A stretch of 64,000 nt of DNA from Fomitopsis serialis (lineage: Eukaryota; Basidiomycota; Agaricomycetes; Polyporales; Fomitopsidaceae), in NCBI RefSeq assembly GCF_022376445.1, contig NW_025955045.1, positions 104,684 through 168,683 of the forward strand. The letters run 5' to 3'. Position numbers and translations under genes: made by a program. Positions 22,268-33,055 of this stretch are shown here, piece by piece. The notes under the pieces were generated by a model that did not search any database, was not told the origin of the DNA, and worked only from the letters and a program-made list of their open reading frames with translations. Within the stretch, counting starts at the first letter, position 1; each line of letters opens with the position of its first letter.

Positions 22268-24332
22268 GCTAACAGCAATACCCCCCTTTTCTTTCTTGAC
22301 ACAAACAGAGTTGCCCACCATTGGTAACATGCACCAGAGCAACTTCTGTTGGGAACAAGAGCACTGGTTTGGCCAGTTGGATCTTCTTGTGGTCAGGAGA
22401 GGCTGGAGTTGATGAGCTTCTGCTGGCATTACTTGTGTGAGGGCACTTTGCAAGCCTCCCCTTCTTCATCTCTGTTTCATCCTCAATGTCTTGGTTAGAC
22501 AAGGGTGGTGGGGAATTAATTTGAGGCAGAGTGTACAGCACCGCAACCTGAGGCTGCATGTGCGGGTTGTCCATCTGGCAGGGGCCACTAGGCCACCCAT
22601 GTGCACAACATTGAGCTGTGTGCGGACCATCTCGACCTTGTTGCTGGCTCCACATTGAATTGGCAACTGCATATTCTGAAACTGCCTGGGCTGGATGTTG
22701 TTTGAGTCCTGTACCTGCATGCTTTGATGTTTGTGGCTCCCAACACCTGCATGTATGACATTCTCCAGCTCTGTGTCCTTCTGAAACTCATCCAGAACAT
22801 CACATTTCAGGAGCAGAAATGTAAGAGCTCACCAATGTCTTCTTGATGGGTGCAGGTAAGGCCATGGGTGGTACCCAGACAGCAGGTGGACCACCCTCTA
22901 TGGATCCCTCCTTGTCCATGTCATTGTCCTCTCCTAAGGCATCCTCATCTCCACTTTCAGGGGAATCACCATCATGGGGCTGCAGAGAATCAGCATGGTG
23001 AGATTGAAGCCATGTTACAATGGCAACGTACCATGATGGGTGTGTTTGACAAAGCATGATCTGCCTTGGGTTATGCCATGGAGCTCAAGTCTCCAGGGTC
23101 ACAATCAAATGCAACGGGCCAAATATGGAGCTGAGGGTTGCATTCTCAATCATTACCTATTTGTGAGCCTGATCTCCTCCTGCTCCCAGTTGATAACCTC
23201 ACTCTGTAGAATCCGCACAGATGTTCCACTCCACACCATTCTGTCTGGAAGGTCCCATGGATCATTGCTTCTAGTGATGCAGTGGGGCCATTTGTTACCC
23301 CAGGGTTGGGCCCCTTGTCATGCCGAGGACCCATTCATGGTGTCAACAAGGTAGCCAAATTATGTTGCACAGTGGTTCATGATGTGTATGCCTTCACTGT
23401 AGCATGTGGCAACACGGGCCCTCCAGACACCCATTTCATCCACAATGTCAACACGGTCAGCAATCCTGAGCGACATAATCTCTGACATCCGGTCAGAAGT
23501 GTCCAACACCTCTTTCCACAAGTGGTCACCTGACATAGCTTGGGGAAACATCTTTGTATAGGCTTTGAGTGCATCCTCGATGACCTGGAGACTGGAGTTC
23601 ATTCAACAATATGGCCAGAGGAATCACATCATCATCATCATCTTCTCCTTCAGCCTTGTGGACACCCTCATCTTGCTCCCATTTTGGGTGGGGTTGATTC
23701 CAGCACCCGCGGATGAGGCCACTGCACTGGTAACAGTGGTAACACATTGAGCGGGTACTCCTGAGGCCCTGCACGGATCACAGCCTTGGAATGCTGAGCC
23801 TTACCATTGATTGGCAGCATCCTCAAGAAGTGAGGTGGAGTGGTAGGTGCACCAAAATGGTGGGAGGAAGCACAGAGCACTGGAGGCACCCGAACTAGGT
23901 GCTCATGGGCACTCAATGGTGGTGGGGTGCGTCTAACATTACAGTGCAACATCTGGCCATTGTTATGATGTAGTTTGGGCCTATCCATCAATTTCAGAAC
24001 CTTTCACCCTGGTAGGTGCAGGTACCTATGAGTAACCCACCCTTGAAGGGGCCACAGGTGGCCATCCCAAACATGGTGCACCAAATCTCATGCTGCCGGT
24101 GAGTGAATCCATTGAGTCTCAATTCTACCAGCACTGAAATGAGACCTGCTGACTTATTTGATGTTGCTGCACATTGCAGTGTGCTTTGGTAGATTTTCTG
24201 AAGAATCTGAACCCACATGAGACATCCCAATTGCAGTCCAAAGGGTGCTAAGTACTCACTGTCATGTTCCTGACTAACCTTGTTCCAGCTGTTTTGATGA
24301 GAATTGTTTTCAAACCCCAAAAAGGTCACCAA
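22268..24332 (-). pseudogene. Decayed multi-copy gene between inverted arms
   Basis: On the minus strand, consecutive broken frames read from 24332 down to 22268. They include VLVELRLNGFTHRQHEIWC followed by FKGGLLIGTCTYQGE, then LPLLPVQWPHPRVLEST-like sequence, an acidic run EGEDDDDDVIPLAILL, and LWKEVLDTSDRMSEIM. The frames are interrupted by stops and shifts, and CG is replaced by TG/CA. The pattern resembles an expanded agaricomycete gene of unknown function rather than a named enzyme. I could not assign a family. Confidence 0.4.
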
Positions 24333-24369
24333 AGCAGCTGGACATATTGAGTCCCATTTACCTTGGTTT

Positions 24370-24490
24370 TACAATCCCTGAGGTACAAAGGAATTGTTCT
24401 TATGACTGGAGAGAATGTAACACTTAGCATGGAGCCCAATGTGGCAGGTTTTTCCCACAGTGCATGTGACTGTTTGAGCACCAGATAATC
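24370..24490 (-). repeat. Right arm of an inverted repeat
   Basis: Reverse complement of 22059-22177. It shows that the orientation of the repeat-unit sequence flips at about 24.4 kb. Confidence 0.75.
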
Positions 24491-24650
24491 AAAGATAGTT
24501 CCTAGTAATTTCGGACTTGGATGATAGTGCAGAGGACAGGCTGAGATGGATCTTTGACCTTGATATATAGACACATCTAATAGTGGTCAATGGAATAGTA
24601 TGCTTGATCCTGGATTGAACCCAGAGCATAGGAATGTTTGGCTGCACAAA

Positions 24651-24901
24651 AACACAGAGTTGTGTTGTGTTGAACAACAAGTGCCAGTGCGGTGGCTGAG
24701 CTACTACCTCAGATACTTACTCAACTCTTAGGTGCAATATACTGATTGCCCACAATGATTATTTGCGTGAGCTGCTATTAATCTGCCTTTAAAATGTATA
24801 GCCCAAGCCTTGTCTCTTAATCTTCCAAGCTGAACCTGGGAGGTGCATTAAGCCTGGCACTCAAAAACACAGAGTCGGACAACAAGTGCTGGTGCGGTGG
24901 C
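24651..24901 (+). repeat. About 215-bp tandem segment, first copy and start of second
   Basis: The block AAAACACAGAGT...CAACAAGTGC..GTGCGGTGGCT begins at 24651 and again at 24865. The part following it (24687-24860) is repeated at 27614-27800. The hAT-like element therefore landed in the second copy. Confidence 0.75.
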
Positions 24902-25375
24902 TAGTGCAGAGCATGGGTACACCCGCGGGTGTCCTGAGGTGTACCCGTGCCCGTTCCCGCCCCGGGTACTGACCCGTGACAATGGGTATGGGTTTTGTAC
25001 GGGTGCAGGCGGGTCCGTGGGTCCACAGGCAAGTAGGTGGGTTGGTGGGCACATGGATGCATGGGCAATCATGTAGGTGCTCATGGTTGACCACCATCGC
25101 GGTCACCGTGTTTGCTCACATGCCCGGCTCCTGTTCGTTGGCTGTGCTTGCGCGTTGGGTGTTTGCCCTGCATGCTCACGGTCGCTGTGCTTGTGGTGCT
25201 GCCCCGGGCTTGCCCTGTCCATCTGCTCACTCACTGTCCGGCCACTTGCCTGCCCACCGGCTTGCCCGCCCGCTCTTGTGCTCGAGCCCATGGTCTGCAG
25301 GCAGCGGGACACCCCAGTCCTCCACCCCTGGGATCTCCGCTGGGCGCTGGGCGCAGGGGCCTCCATATACGTTGA

Positions 25376-25863
25376 CACAACCAAAAAGAACACAAAAGCC
25401 ACACAAAAACCCAACCGTGAGGTCGAGCAGTGGTATGCGAGGCCTCTGCATCTATGAGATGTACAGGGGACTGTACAGTGGTCTAGGTAAGAAGGAGGAG
25501 GACGGACAAGACTCCGAACAACGCGTGAGAGCTTCGAAGACATCGAAGACTGTTCGAAGACGAGGGCTAAGCCTCGAAGGTAGGAAGGAGGTTTTCGACA
25601 GATGTGTCGAATGAAAGGTGACAAGGGAGGCGAGCGACGGCAGGGGAAGAAGTGTAGAGCCTCTCGGGGCAACTACGAGCTGGCAAACGTACTGGCGAAC
25701 TGACTGACTGACTTTGAACGTACTGACTGACTGGCGAACTTGCTGACTTCGGACGTACTGGCTGACTGACGAACCTCGCCCGTGCGAGGTGAGATTGAGA
25801 GGGTAAGGGGGTCTCTGAGATTCGAGGGGAACAAGTCCCCAGGTATATACAGGGAAACACGGC
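25376..25863 (+). repeat. Dispersed 480-bp repeat, copy B
   Basis: Same sequence as 9893-10372, including the short coding-like stretch at the left edge and the GACTGACTGAC cluster. It lies inside the hAT-like element. To the right (25.9-26.35 kb) are further TTCTAACA-type short repeats. Confidence 0.85.
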
Positions 25864-26589
25864 TATCACCACTACGGACCTCCGATGGCCCCGAACATCC
25901 GGCTATGGCTTATAACACGTGACAACTGCTCTTGGGCTCGCTAACCAGTGGTCCAAAGGCCGACCGGCTATCACACGACACCGGAAACCGAAACCACTTG
26001 TCGAGGATGTGAGACGACCTGCAAGGACTCACTGGACATCCTGTAGCATCCTATGGTCTTGTAGGAGTTCTTCTAACACCGTAGCACGTCTTCTAACATT
26101 GTAGCATGTCTTCTAACATGTTTGAGTGTCTTCTAACACATAGTGCATCTTTGAGTAACCTGCGTGCTCTGGGGTCGTCTAGATAGGTGGGTAGGTGCTC
26201 CTATAGGGTCACTGAGGTGTCAGAAGGTCATGGATAGGCTTCTAAGGTGAGCCAGGATTGGCTACAAACTTCGAAATCTTCGAACAGTTGTAGTGGATCT
26301 TCTAAGAGCTTCGGAGCATCGTAGAGGCCTAGATCGCGTTTTTGGGGCTTAGATAGCCTAGAGGTGTATCAACATGCAAGGTCCTCATCCGGTGCTCAAG
26401 GAGGACATGCGAGGCTGTCTATGTGCTAGCCTGGGATGGGCATTCAATTTTCCTGTGCGCAGATACAGTACATAACCCAGGGACTCACCAGCTTCTGATT
26501 GTGTGTCAGCACGAGCCTTCATGTCCTGCGCAGGCTTGTTGAGCAAATGAATGATATCCCCACCCATTAACCAGCATTTGCGCTCACCT

Positions 26590-26900
26590 GCTTGTCCATT
26601 TGCCAGCTTTCCCAGTGCCCATTCGTCCACCTGTGTGCTTGCTTTGCCTACTTGTCCACCTGCCTGCTTTCCCACCTGATCAATCGCCCACCTGCCTGCC
26701 CACTCGCCCGCTCAGTCACCCACTCTCCCGCCTGCTTGCACACCCGCCCGCTTGTCCATCCACTTGCCTGCCCGCTTTCCTGTTTGCTCACACGCCCGCT
26801 CGCATCCCCACTTATACACTTGCACACCCGTCCACTCACCCATCTGCTTTCCCGCCCAGTGTTCTCCTCGTTCACCCATTTGTCGGCTATGTCTGCATGC
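26590..26900. repeat. Low-complexity CACCTGCCTGC / CGCCCGCT tract
   Basis: Degenerate short repeats built on CCACCTGCCTGC and CACTCGCCCGC fill this part of the hAT-like element. Long open frames on both strands here are composition artefacts. Confidence 0.6.
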
Positions 26901-27613
26901 AGGGCATTGGCCCGACGCACTGGCGGTCGTTGTACGCATCGCACAGCAGACTAATGCTGCGCGGAGTCACTGCACCGTGACCCTGTGCTCGCTATTAGCA
27001 AACCTGCCCAACCATGTTTGCACTCACCTTTCCCGCCCTTCGCCTGTGTGCCCACCATCCTTTTGTCAGCTGCAAAGGTACGTCTTCCACGCTGTTCCTT
27101 TCTGTACATTTGGCATTGCTGATGCCGCGGTCCATCCTTTCGAGGCACTTGTCCAGTGCAGCGTCGTCAACAGGTAGCAGAGGTGGGAGTGGGTATGCAA
27201 ACAAGCCATGAGTACTAGTAGGCAGACAAGTGAGGCTCTTGCGCGTGAGCAGGCAAGTGGGTGAGACAAGTGGGGCTCTTGCACGTGAGTGGGCAAGTGG
27301 GTGAGACAGGTGAGATGGACGAGAGCAAGCAGGTGAGAGAGGCTGGGTATGAGAGGCCGGGCGTGAACAGTGAGAGGACGACGGACATGCAGGTATTCAC
27401 GCGGCGGGATGCGCAAACTGCCCCTGGTGCGTCGCTCTTGTTTGAGTTGGTGGCAGCAGTGGCACGGCCAGTGGTGTCTGGTGTTTGCGTGAGTGGCGGG
27501 TGTGGTCATTGGTACAGGTTTGGTCTGGGTCACAAAAATGTGACCTGTACCCGTACCTGGGCATACCCATACCCGCTACCCACGCAGGTTCCCACGACCC
27601 ATGCTCTGCACTA

Positions 27614-27800
27614 GCGGTGGCTGAGCACTGAGCCACTGCAGATACTTACTCAACTCCTGGGTGCAATACTGATTGCCCACAATAATTCATTGCGTGAACT
27701 GCTATTTATCTACCTATAGAGTGTATATACCAACTCTTGTCTTTTAATCTTCCAAGCTGAACCCAGGAGTTGCATTAAGCCCGGTGCTCATATCCGAGCC
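27614..27800 (+). repeat. Second copy of the 215-bp tandem segment
   Basis: It matches 24687-24860 (ATACTTACTCAACTC, TCTTCCAAGCTGAACC and other blocks). It starts with the 8-bp target duplication of the hAT-like element. Confidence 0.7.
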
Positions 27801-28237
27801 GCCACATGCCGTGACTCCTGTGTCACATTTGGCACCGCGGCACTGCAAAAAAGCGGTCAAAAATGCACTGAATCTTCATTCTGAGGACAAAACCTACTGT
27901 TTTGGGCCCAGAAGAATTCTATAAATTCCCAATAACTCGGAAGGGCTCAGTGCAGCCATCCTGAAGTGCTTTTGGGTCATATGAAGTCAAAATCATCTTA
28001 ATTACAGGTGCCACAAGGCTGCCAGTCAGGGTACAAGATACAGTACCACATTGGGTACTGAGCTATGACATCTTGGAGTGATTTAGTTAAAATGAGAGCA
28101 CAATGTTTGATATTTGAGGATTGAGACAGTGTGATATTGAGGTATCCAGTACATATATGGTTTGGTGAGTTATGCACATTTAACAATATGACTAGACACA
28201 GCCATGTGTGTGCTCCCAATATGTCTGATGTATATTC

Positions 28238-28619
28238 TTTTTTTTTCTTTTGGTGGAGTGTTGCACCCCGGTCTTAGGAACATATTTGCTCAACTAAGAT
28301 TGGCTGCAAGATGCACCCCTCGGCAGTCGACAAGTCGTCTCTCTGGGGCCGCTAAGGAAGCAGGGATGAAACCTGTGTTTGAACTCCGACCAAAGGGAGG
28401 AAATGCGCTTACGCACACTTCCAGACCTCGGCCGTAGCCGAGTTCTGGAAGTAGTGCAGGGCTCGAGTGGTGTGATCCGACCACCCCATACCTGCTAAAA
28501 CCCCACGTGGCAAATGGGAAGGCTAATTCCTGGAGGGGACTGGCTCGAACCCAGTTCTGCAATCTGGTGCCGGGTTCATTGAGCTTGCGCGTGATGTTGC
28601 CACTACACCACGCAGCCCC
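28238..28619 (-). mobile_element. tRNA-derived SINE with 16-bp target-site duplication
   Basis: Read on the minus strand, the right end is a tRNA-like head. An A box TGGTGTAGTGG (28600-28610) and a B box GGTTCGAGCC (about 28542-28551) sit at normal tRNA spacing and would drive RNA polymerase III. A unique body of about 280 bp follows and ends in an A-rich tail (seen as CTTTTTTTTTCTTTT at 28238). Both sides carry the identical 16-mer TGTCTGATGTATATTC (28222-28237 and 28620-28635). That is the signature of target-primed reverse transcription by a LINE enzyme. It is CpG-rich within CpG-poor DNA, so it is young. Confidence 0.9.
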
Positions 28620-28639
28620 TGTCTGATGTATATTCACAA

Positions 28640-30349
28640 TCACAACACAGTGGTTCTACTATTTTCCTCAGCAACTGCCTTACGTAGCATCCTGAATCAA
28701 TGAGTGTAGGAATGTATACTGTTCTACTTGTCCTTAATACAAGCACAGAGCAGATAAACAAAATGATTGAGAAAATTACAAATGCATGGAAAGCTGCAAA
28801 TTTGGTCACATAAACACTGATATAGCCCATGTATTCATGAGCAGGAGTATCAGCATCTCTTGATGTCTCACAATAGCACTACAAGAGTGGGATACAGTAC
28901 ATATATAATGCATGTATGCTGGTTAATGATTCACCATATGCCAGTTGCTTGAACTGATGCAATCATGCACTCTGGGAATATTCCATCATTTCTACAGTAT
29001 TTACTGGGCCCACAAAGCATTGCCCAGTGTGAAATTGCCAATAGGGAGGGCACCTGCCATATGTAGTAATCCTGAGTCAAGTTGTGTGATAGCTCCTGCT
29101 TCACAGACCCTCCCATAATTTCCCTAGCCTTCATTATGCATGGAACAAAGCATGCACATGTGCAGGATATTCATTCTGAGGCCACATAACCTCCTTGTGT
29201 AGGCTCATAAAGGCCCCAAACACCCCAAAAATCAGTGAAGTACTAATGAGTGGTCATTGTGCTCACTGAAAGCTCTGGCAGCACTTTGCAACATAAGTAC
29301 CATGCTCTTGTATGGGACTACACTTAATTCATATGAAGGGGTGCAAGACTTATGCAGACAGCCTGCTGCTGTGCAAGAAAAAGTTGATGATAAAATCCTC
29401 ATTTACAGGTTCTTGCTCTCCATTGAATATCCATAATAATGCCTGTGACATATCACTCAGTCATGAATTAGGAAACTTTGACAGTAGCATAGCTTTGATA
29501 CTAATCTGTGGATGCCCTCATTTGTTAACAATGTGAACTCCTCAGTGTAACTTGTGAAGCACCTGTTGAACATCACGTGCCCATCTAATGCATTTAGCAG
29601 ATTGCTGTTAGTAACTTGTTACATATTTGACAGTAACATGGAATGATGTCAGGATAAGGCATGAGGAGGAAAATGCAGATGGGCACTCCATTATACTGTA
29701 TCTAGAACATGTGACTGTTTTTCCACAGCATGAGCCAAAATCCATGAAGAGGTATCATGAGTGTACCAAAATCAGCATGGTTGACATTCTACCATTGGGA
29801 GGTCTAGGCCAATGTAGTGTCAATATGTTGGGAAGTATATGACCTACTCAGTTCAAGTTATACAATCAATGCTGATCATTGTCATCATTGGGTTAATTAA
29901 CAGTCCCTAAACAGTCCATGAAACACAAGTCTCCCACTAGTGAAGTAGTATTATTGTTCAGTGTTTTGAAATAATACATAAAGTCCCAGACATGATGAAA
30001 CAGTGCAGCTCAGCTACAGTTGGGCAAGAACAAGTCTGCAACCATTGCAACTACACATATCATTGGGTAATGGCTGTGTAGCAATATTGGCATAGCTATC
30101 TATGATCAATAAACCCTTCTGATAAAGAAATGTGTACATTTTGCATTCTCTAGGATACTCAATATTTAGGATTCACTGCTCTGTATCTTGTGTTACAGCA
30201 ATAAGGAATGAGCTGAGCAACTTTGATGTAAGCACCCCTGTTACTACTATAATACTCCCTCATGATTTTGTCACAGTTTGACAACTACATGGAAGTTGGT
30301 CTCACAAACTAGTATATATCAATGCCTTTGATAAGTGAGATTGAAGCCA
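28640..30349. other. CpG-poor intergenic DNA
   Basis: I see no gene, RNA or clear repeat here. Short frames lack motifs. The base composition equals that of the repeat units to the left. Confidence 0.5.
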
Positions 30350-31318
30350 TTATTTCATGAGCCAGAAGACAAAAGACATAGACAATACAACTGGGATTGT
30401 ATTGCCATGCATGGCCCACTCCCCAGCAAGTGTGAGTATTGAGTCTACTGCCTCATTGATCATCGGGCAGGTGAGATCAGGATCAGCATTGAGAAACACA
30501 GTTGCACTGACACCCCATTTTATCTTGTTGACAAACCAAGCCAGCTTGCCATCTGCACCAGGCATGACTCTGATGTCAACATGGGTGTACTGCTCCAACG
30601 AGCTCTCTTCAACCATCCTAAGCAGGAGTGTCTTGCTGTCTATGACATGCTGGAGAGTCATCAGGACAAAATCTTGCAGTGCTGCAGTGGTCCACTGGGC
30701 ATGTGTGCCTCCATCATGGGCAAAGCAGTCCTCATTCACATAGTTGTCACCACCATCACACAGTTGGATTCTAAGTGTCAGAAGACAGCCACATGAGCAA
30801 GAAAACAAATGGTGAGCAAGGATGGAGATGTACTGTGTTTCATCAGGCAGCAATCAATTGGTGAGCATGCAGTAATGCCAACATGAGTCCAGGGGAGAAA
30901 TTGTATGCACAGTATGGTGCATAATCCAGTTGGCAACAAACACCCTGAGCTGACCTCCATCTTGGAGGGTAGGCACCCATTCCTGGGCAAGCCATCTGTA
31001 TTCCCTGATCTTGTCCAAGTCATGGTTGATGATGTCAAGAGCATCCTCATCACAGCCTCTAATGACATGGAGGTGACCACAGCTCCCCTCACACTTGTAG
31101 ATCTTGTCTGGGTGGAGGATGCTGCTACCATACAGCTCAGTGCTGGGCTGCAGTGTGCTGGTGATGTCTTGGGCAATGATGTCTAGCATCCAAGTCGAGA
31201 GGAAATTGATCTGGGATTGAACAGCTTCCCTGACTGGTGGCCAGATAGTGCATTGCATGGGTGTGAGTAACCCATTTGGGTCATGGGTATGGGTATGGGT
31301 AGCCAGAATTTGACCCAT
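30350..31318 (-). pseudogene. Decayed agaricomycete multi-copy hypothetical gene
   Basis: Two abutting minus-strand frames (31318-30854 and 30853-30350) look like parts of one protein. The first has GSCGHLHVIRGCDEDALDII and EYRWLAQEWVPTLQDGG. The second has VDIRVMPGADGKLAWFVN, a GVSATVFLNADPD block and WAMHGNTIPV. The pattern resembles an expanded family of unknown function in this class. The frames abut with an in-frame stop and lack obvious upstream exons. CG is largely lost, so decay is likely, though an intron at the joint cannot be excluded. Confidence 0.4.
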
Positions 31319-31989
31319 GTACCCATGGAACCCATGGACTTCTGCAGTGCTTATACAGCAGTACTACTAGTAAATATTAATTCCTGGCAAGGTAGTCAGT
31401 GTTGTGTCACTCAGACCCACTCTCATAGTCTGCTAGCATTTAGGGTGATCCTGAAGCTTTCTTCAGAGTAATTTCCAATAGTGACAGTGTTGTAAAGTTT
31501 ATGAGCCATTCCCTTCAAGTTTCATTAATTATGAACATGGCTTTGCCAATATTGTTATGCTACAATAAAAATACAGATTGCTGAGGTCAAATCAATAACA
31601 ATAGTTAGTAAAGAAGAGTGGCCCTGCTTTTGGATGTGGGTGCTTCAACTTTTGGAAATGTTATGACAGATTGGGCAAGTCTCGTTCTGTCAGGTGTTGG
31701 CACTACAATGGGCACAGACGATTTGCCTTTGCTTTCATAGGAACAATACCTGTGTGGCCCAAGTGCAGCCACATGGGGAGCATTCCAGTGACATGACAAT
31801 TTGCATATCTATAAGCAGTGCAATGGCAGTGTCAATGTGGTGCATGTAACTTGCATGGTTTTTGTGTACACCCACATGGAGCACACATGACATCCATGTT
31901 CACTGTGTGGCCTCATGTGGTGCACCTGCCTCCCATAAGCTCCCAGTGTCTGCCACCCATGGGTGCCTGTGCAAGCCCCACTTGAGGTG

Positions 31990-32660
31990 TCCCCGAGGTG
32001 GAATTTCCATGTGAAAAGGGGGGAAGTGATGGAAAAATGAGTAGAAAAATACACAGGTTACAAATGGGATGCATGAGGACTGGGAAAACACAATACAATA
32101 GTTTCTCAGTACCAGGAAAACAAATGTCACAAATAATAAATATATCCTTGTCCTGGGAAATCAACACTGAAAGACCACAAAGGGAATGCAATGGGAAAAA
32201 TTGAGTATATGCCTAAAATCAGTGGTAGTAACGGGAAAAACAAGCAATGTCAGTACTAGGAAAACTTGAACAGGACATCTCAGGCCTGGGGGAAATAGTG
32301 TAGAGTAGCACGGGGAAACCAGTATAGATTAGTCCTGGGGAGTATAAATTTGACATGAGGAAAGATCAATATTGGGAAAACAGGAGACCTCAGTAACAGG
32401 AAATAATGGGATACCACTAAATAGAATATACAGGGGACATCAATGGTGGGAAATATGACATGTCTGCACCAGGAAGGCACATTTCACTGGCAATAATGGG
32501 ACTAAGTACCAGGGGAAAAGCACATCCCAGTCCAGCAAAACAGTGTGGATCAGCACTGGGAAAACAGGAGATATTAGCTCAGGGAAATAAGATATCAATC
32601 CCGGGAAAATAGGAAACCTCAGTACTAGGAAAATAGGACACATCAGTACTGGGAAATAAT
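31990..32660. repeat. Degenerate minisatellite, about 25-27-bp period
   Basis: About 20-25 diverged copies of a unit like GGGAAAATAGGACACATCAG occur, best preserved at 32570-32660 and more diverged to the left. This array lies at the border between CpG-poor repeats and the CpG-rich gene region. Confidence 0.75.
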
Positions 32661-33055
32661 GGGAACAACAGTGGTAATGTCAAACAATTGCCCTGCAGCA
32701 GATTATAAAAACCAAGGATACAAAAATATGGAACAAAGTGTACAGCAAGCCAGGAAATATTGAATCAAAATGTAACCACAAGAGCTACACACAGCATTGA
32801 ATGAACCAGATATGGGCTGGCATTGCCCAAGCATGTAATCTTAAGAGTAACATGAAGCAGTGAAAGAACCGCCCTGTCAGCCCGTGGCGAAGCCACGGGT
32901 TGTGGACGCTCGTCGGACCCGGGCGCAGCGGCGGCGAATGAGACACGTGGCATCATTATGTGAGTGATCGAGATTTCCCAAATAGGCAGGTCCATGGGGC
33001 GGCCGTCAATGCATGTGACCCCTCCTCCTCCTCCTCGTCCTTCGGCGACCGAGCG
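32661..33055. other. Boundary and promoter region of the NAD kinase gene
   Basis: CpG content switches from almost none to high near 32870. The remainder is the upstream region of the gene that starts at 33056. No TATA box or binding site could be assigned. Confidence 0.4.

Larger units (their letters stand above)
24902..27613 (+). mobile_element. hAT-like non-autonomous transposon, 2712 bp
   Basis: The ends are perfect 17-bp inverted repeats: TAGTGCAGAGCATGGGT at 24902-24918 and its complement at 27597-27613. They are flanked by a perfect 8-bp target duplication, GCGGTGGC (24894-24901 and 27614-27621). An 8-bp duplication and TAGNG ends are the hallmark of hAT elements. Subterminal GGGTAC/GTACCC-type repeats are also typical. 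No transposase domain (BED finger or dimerisation region) is visible. The interior holds copy B of the dispersed repeat and simple repeats, so movement would depend on a transposase supplied elsewhere. Confidence 0.88.

Noticed and set aside
26590..26980. Repeat protein encoded by CACCTGCCTGC tract
   Set aside because: Open in several frames on both strands because of the repeat itself; no start context or conservation.
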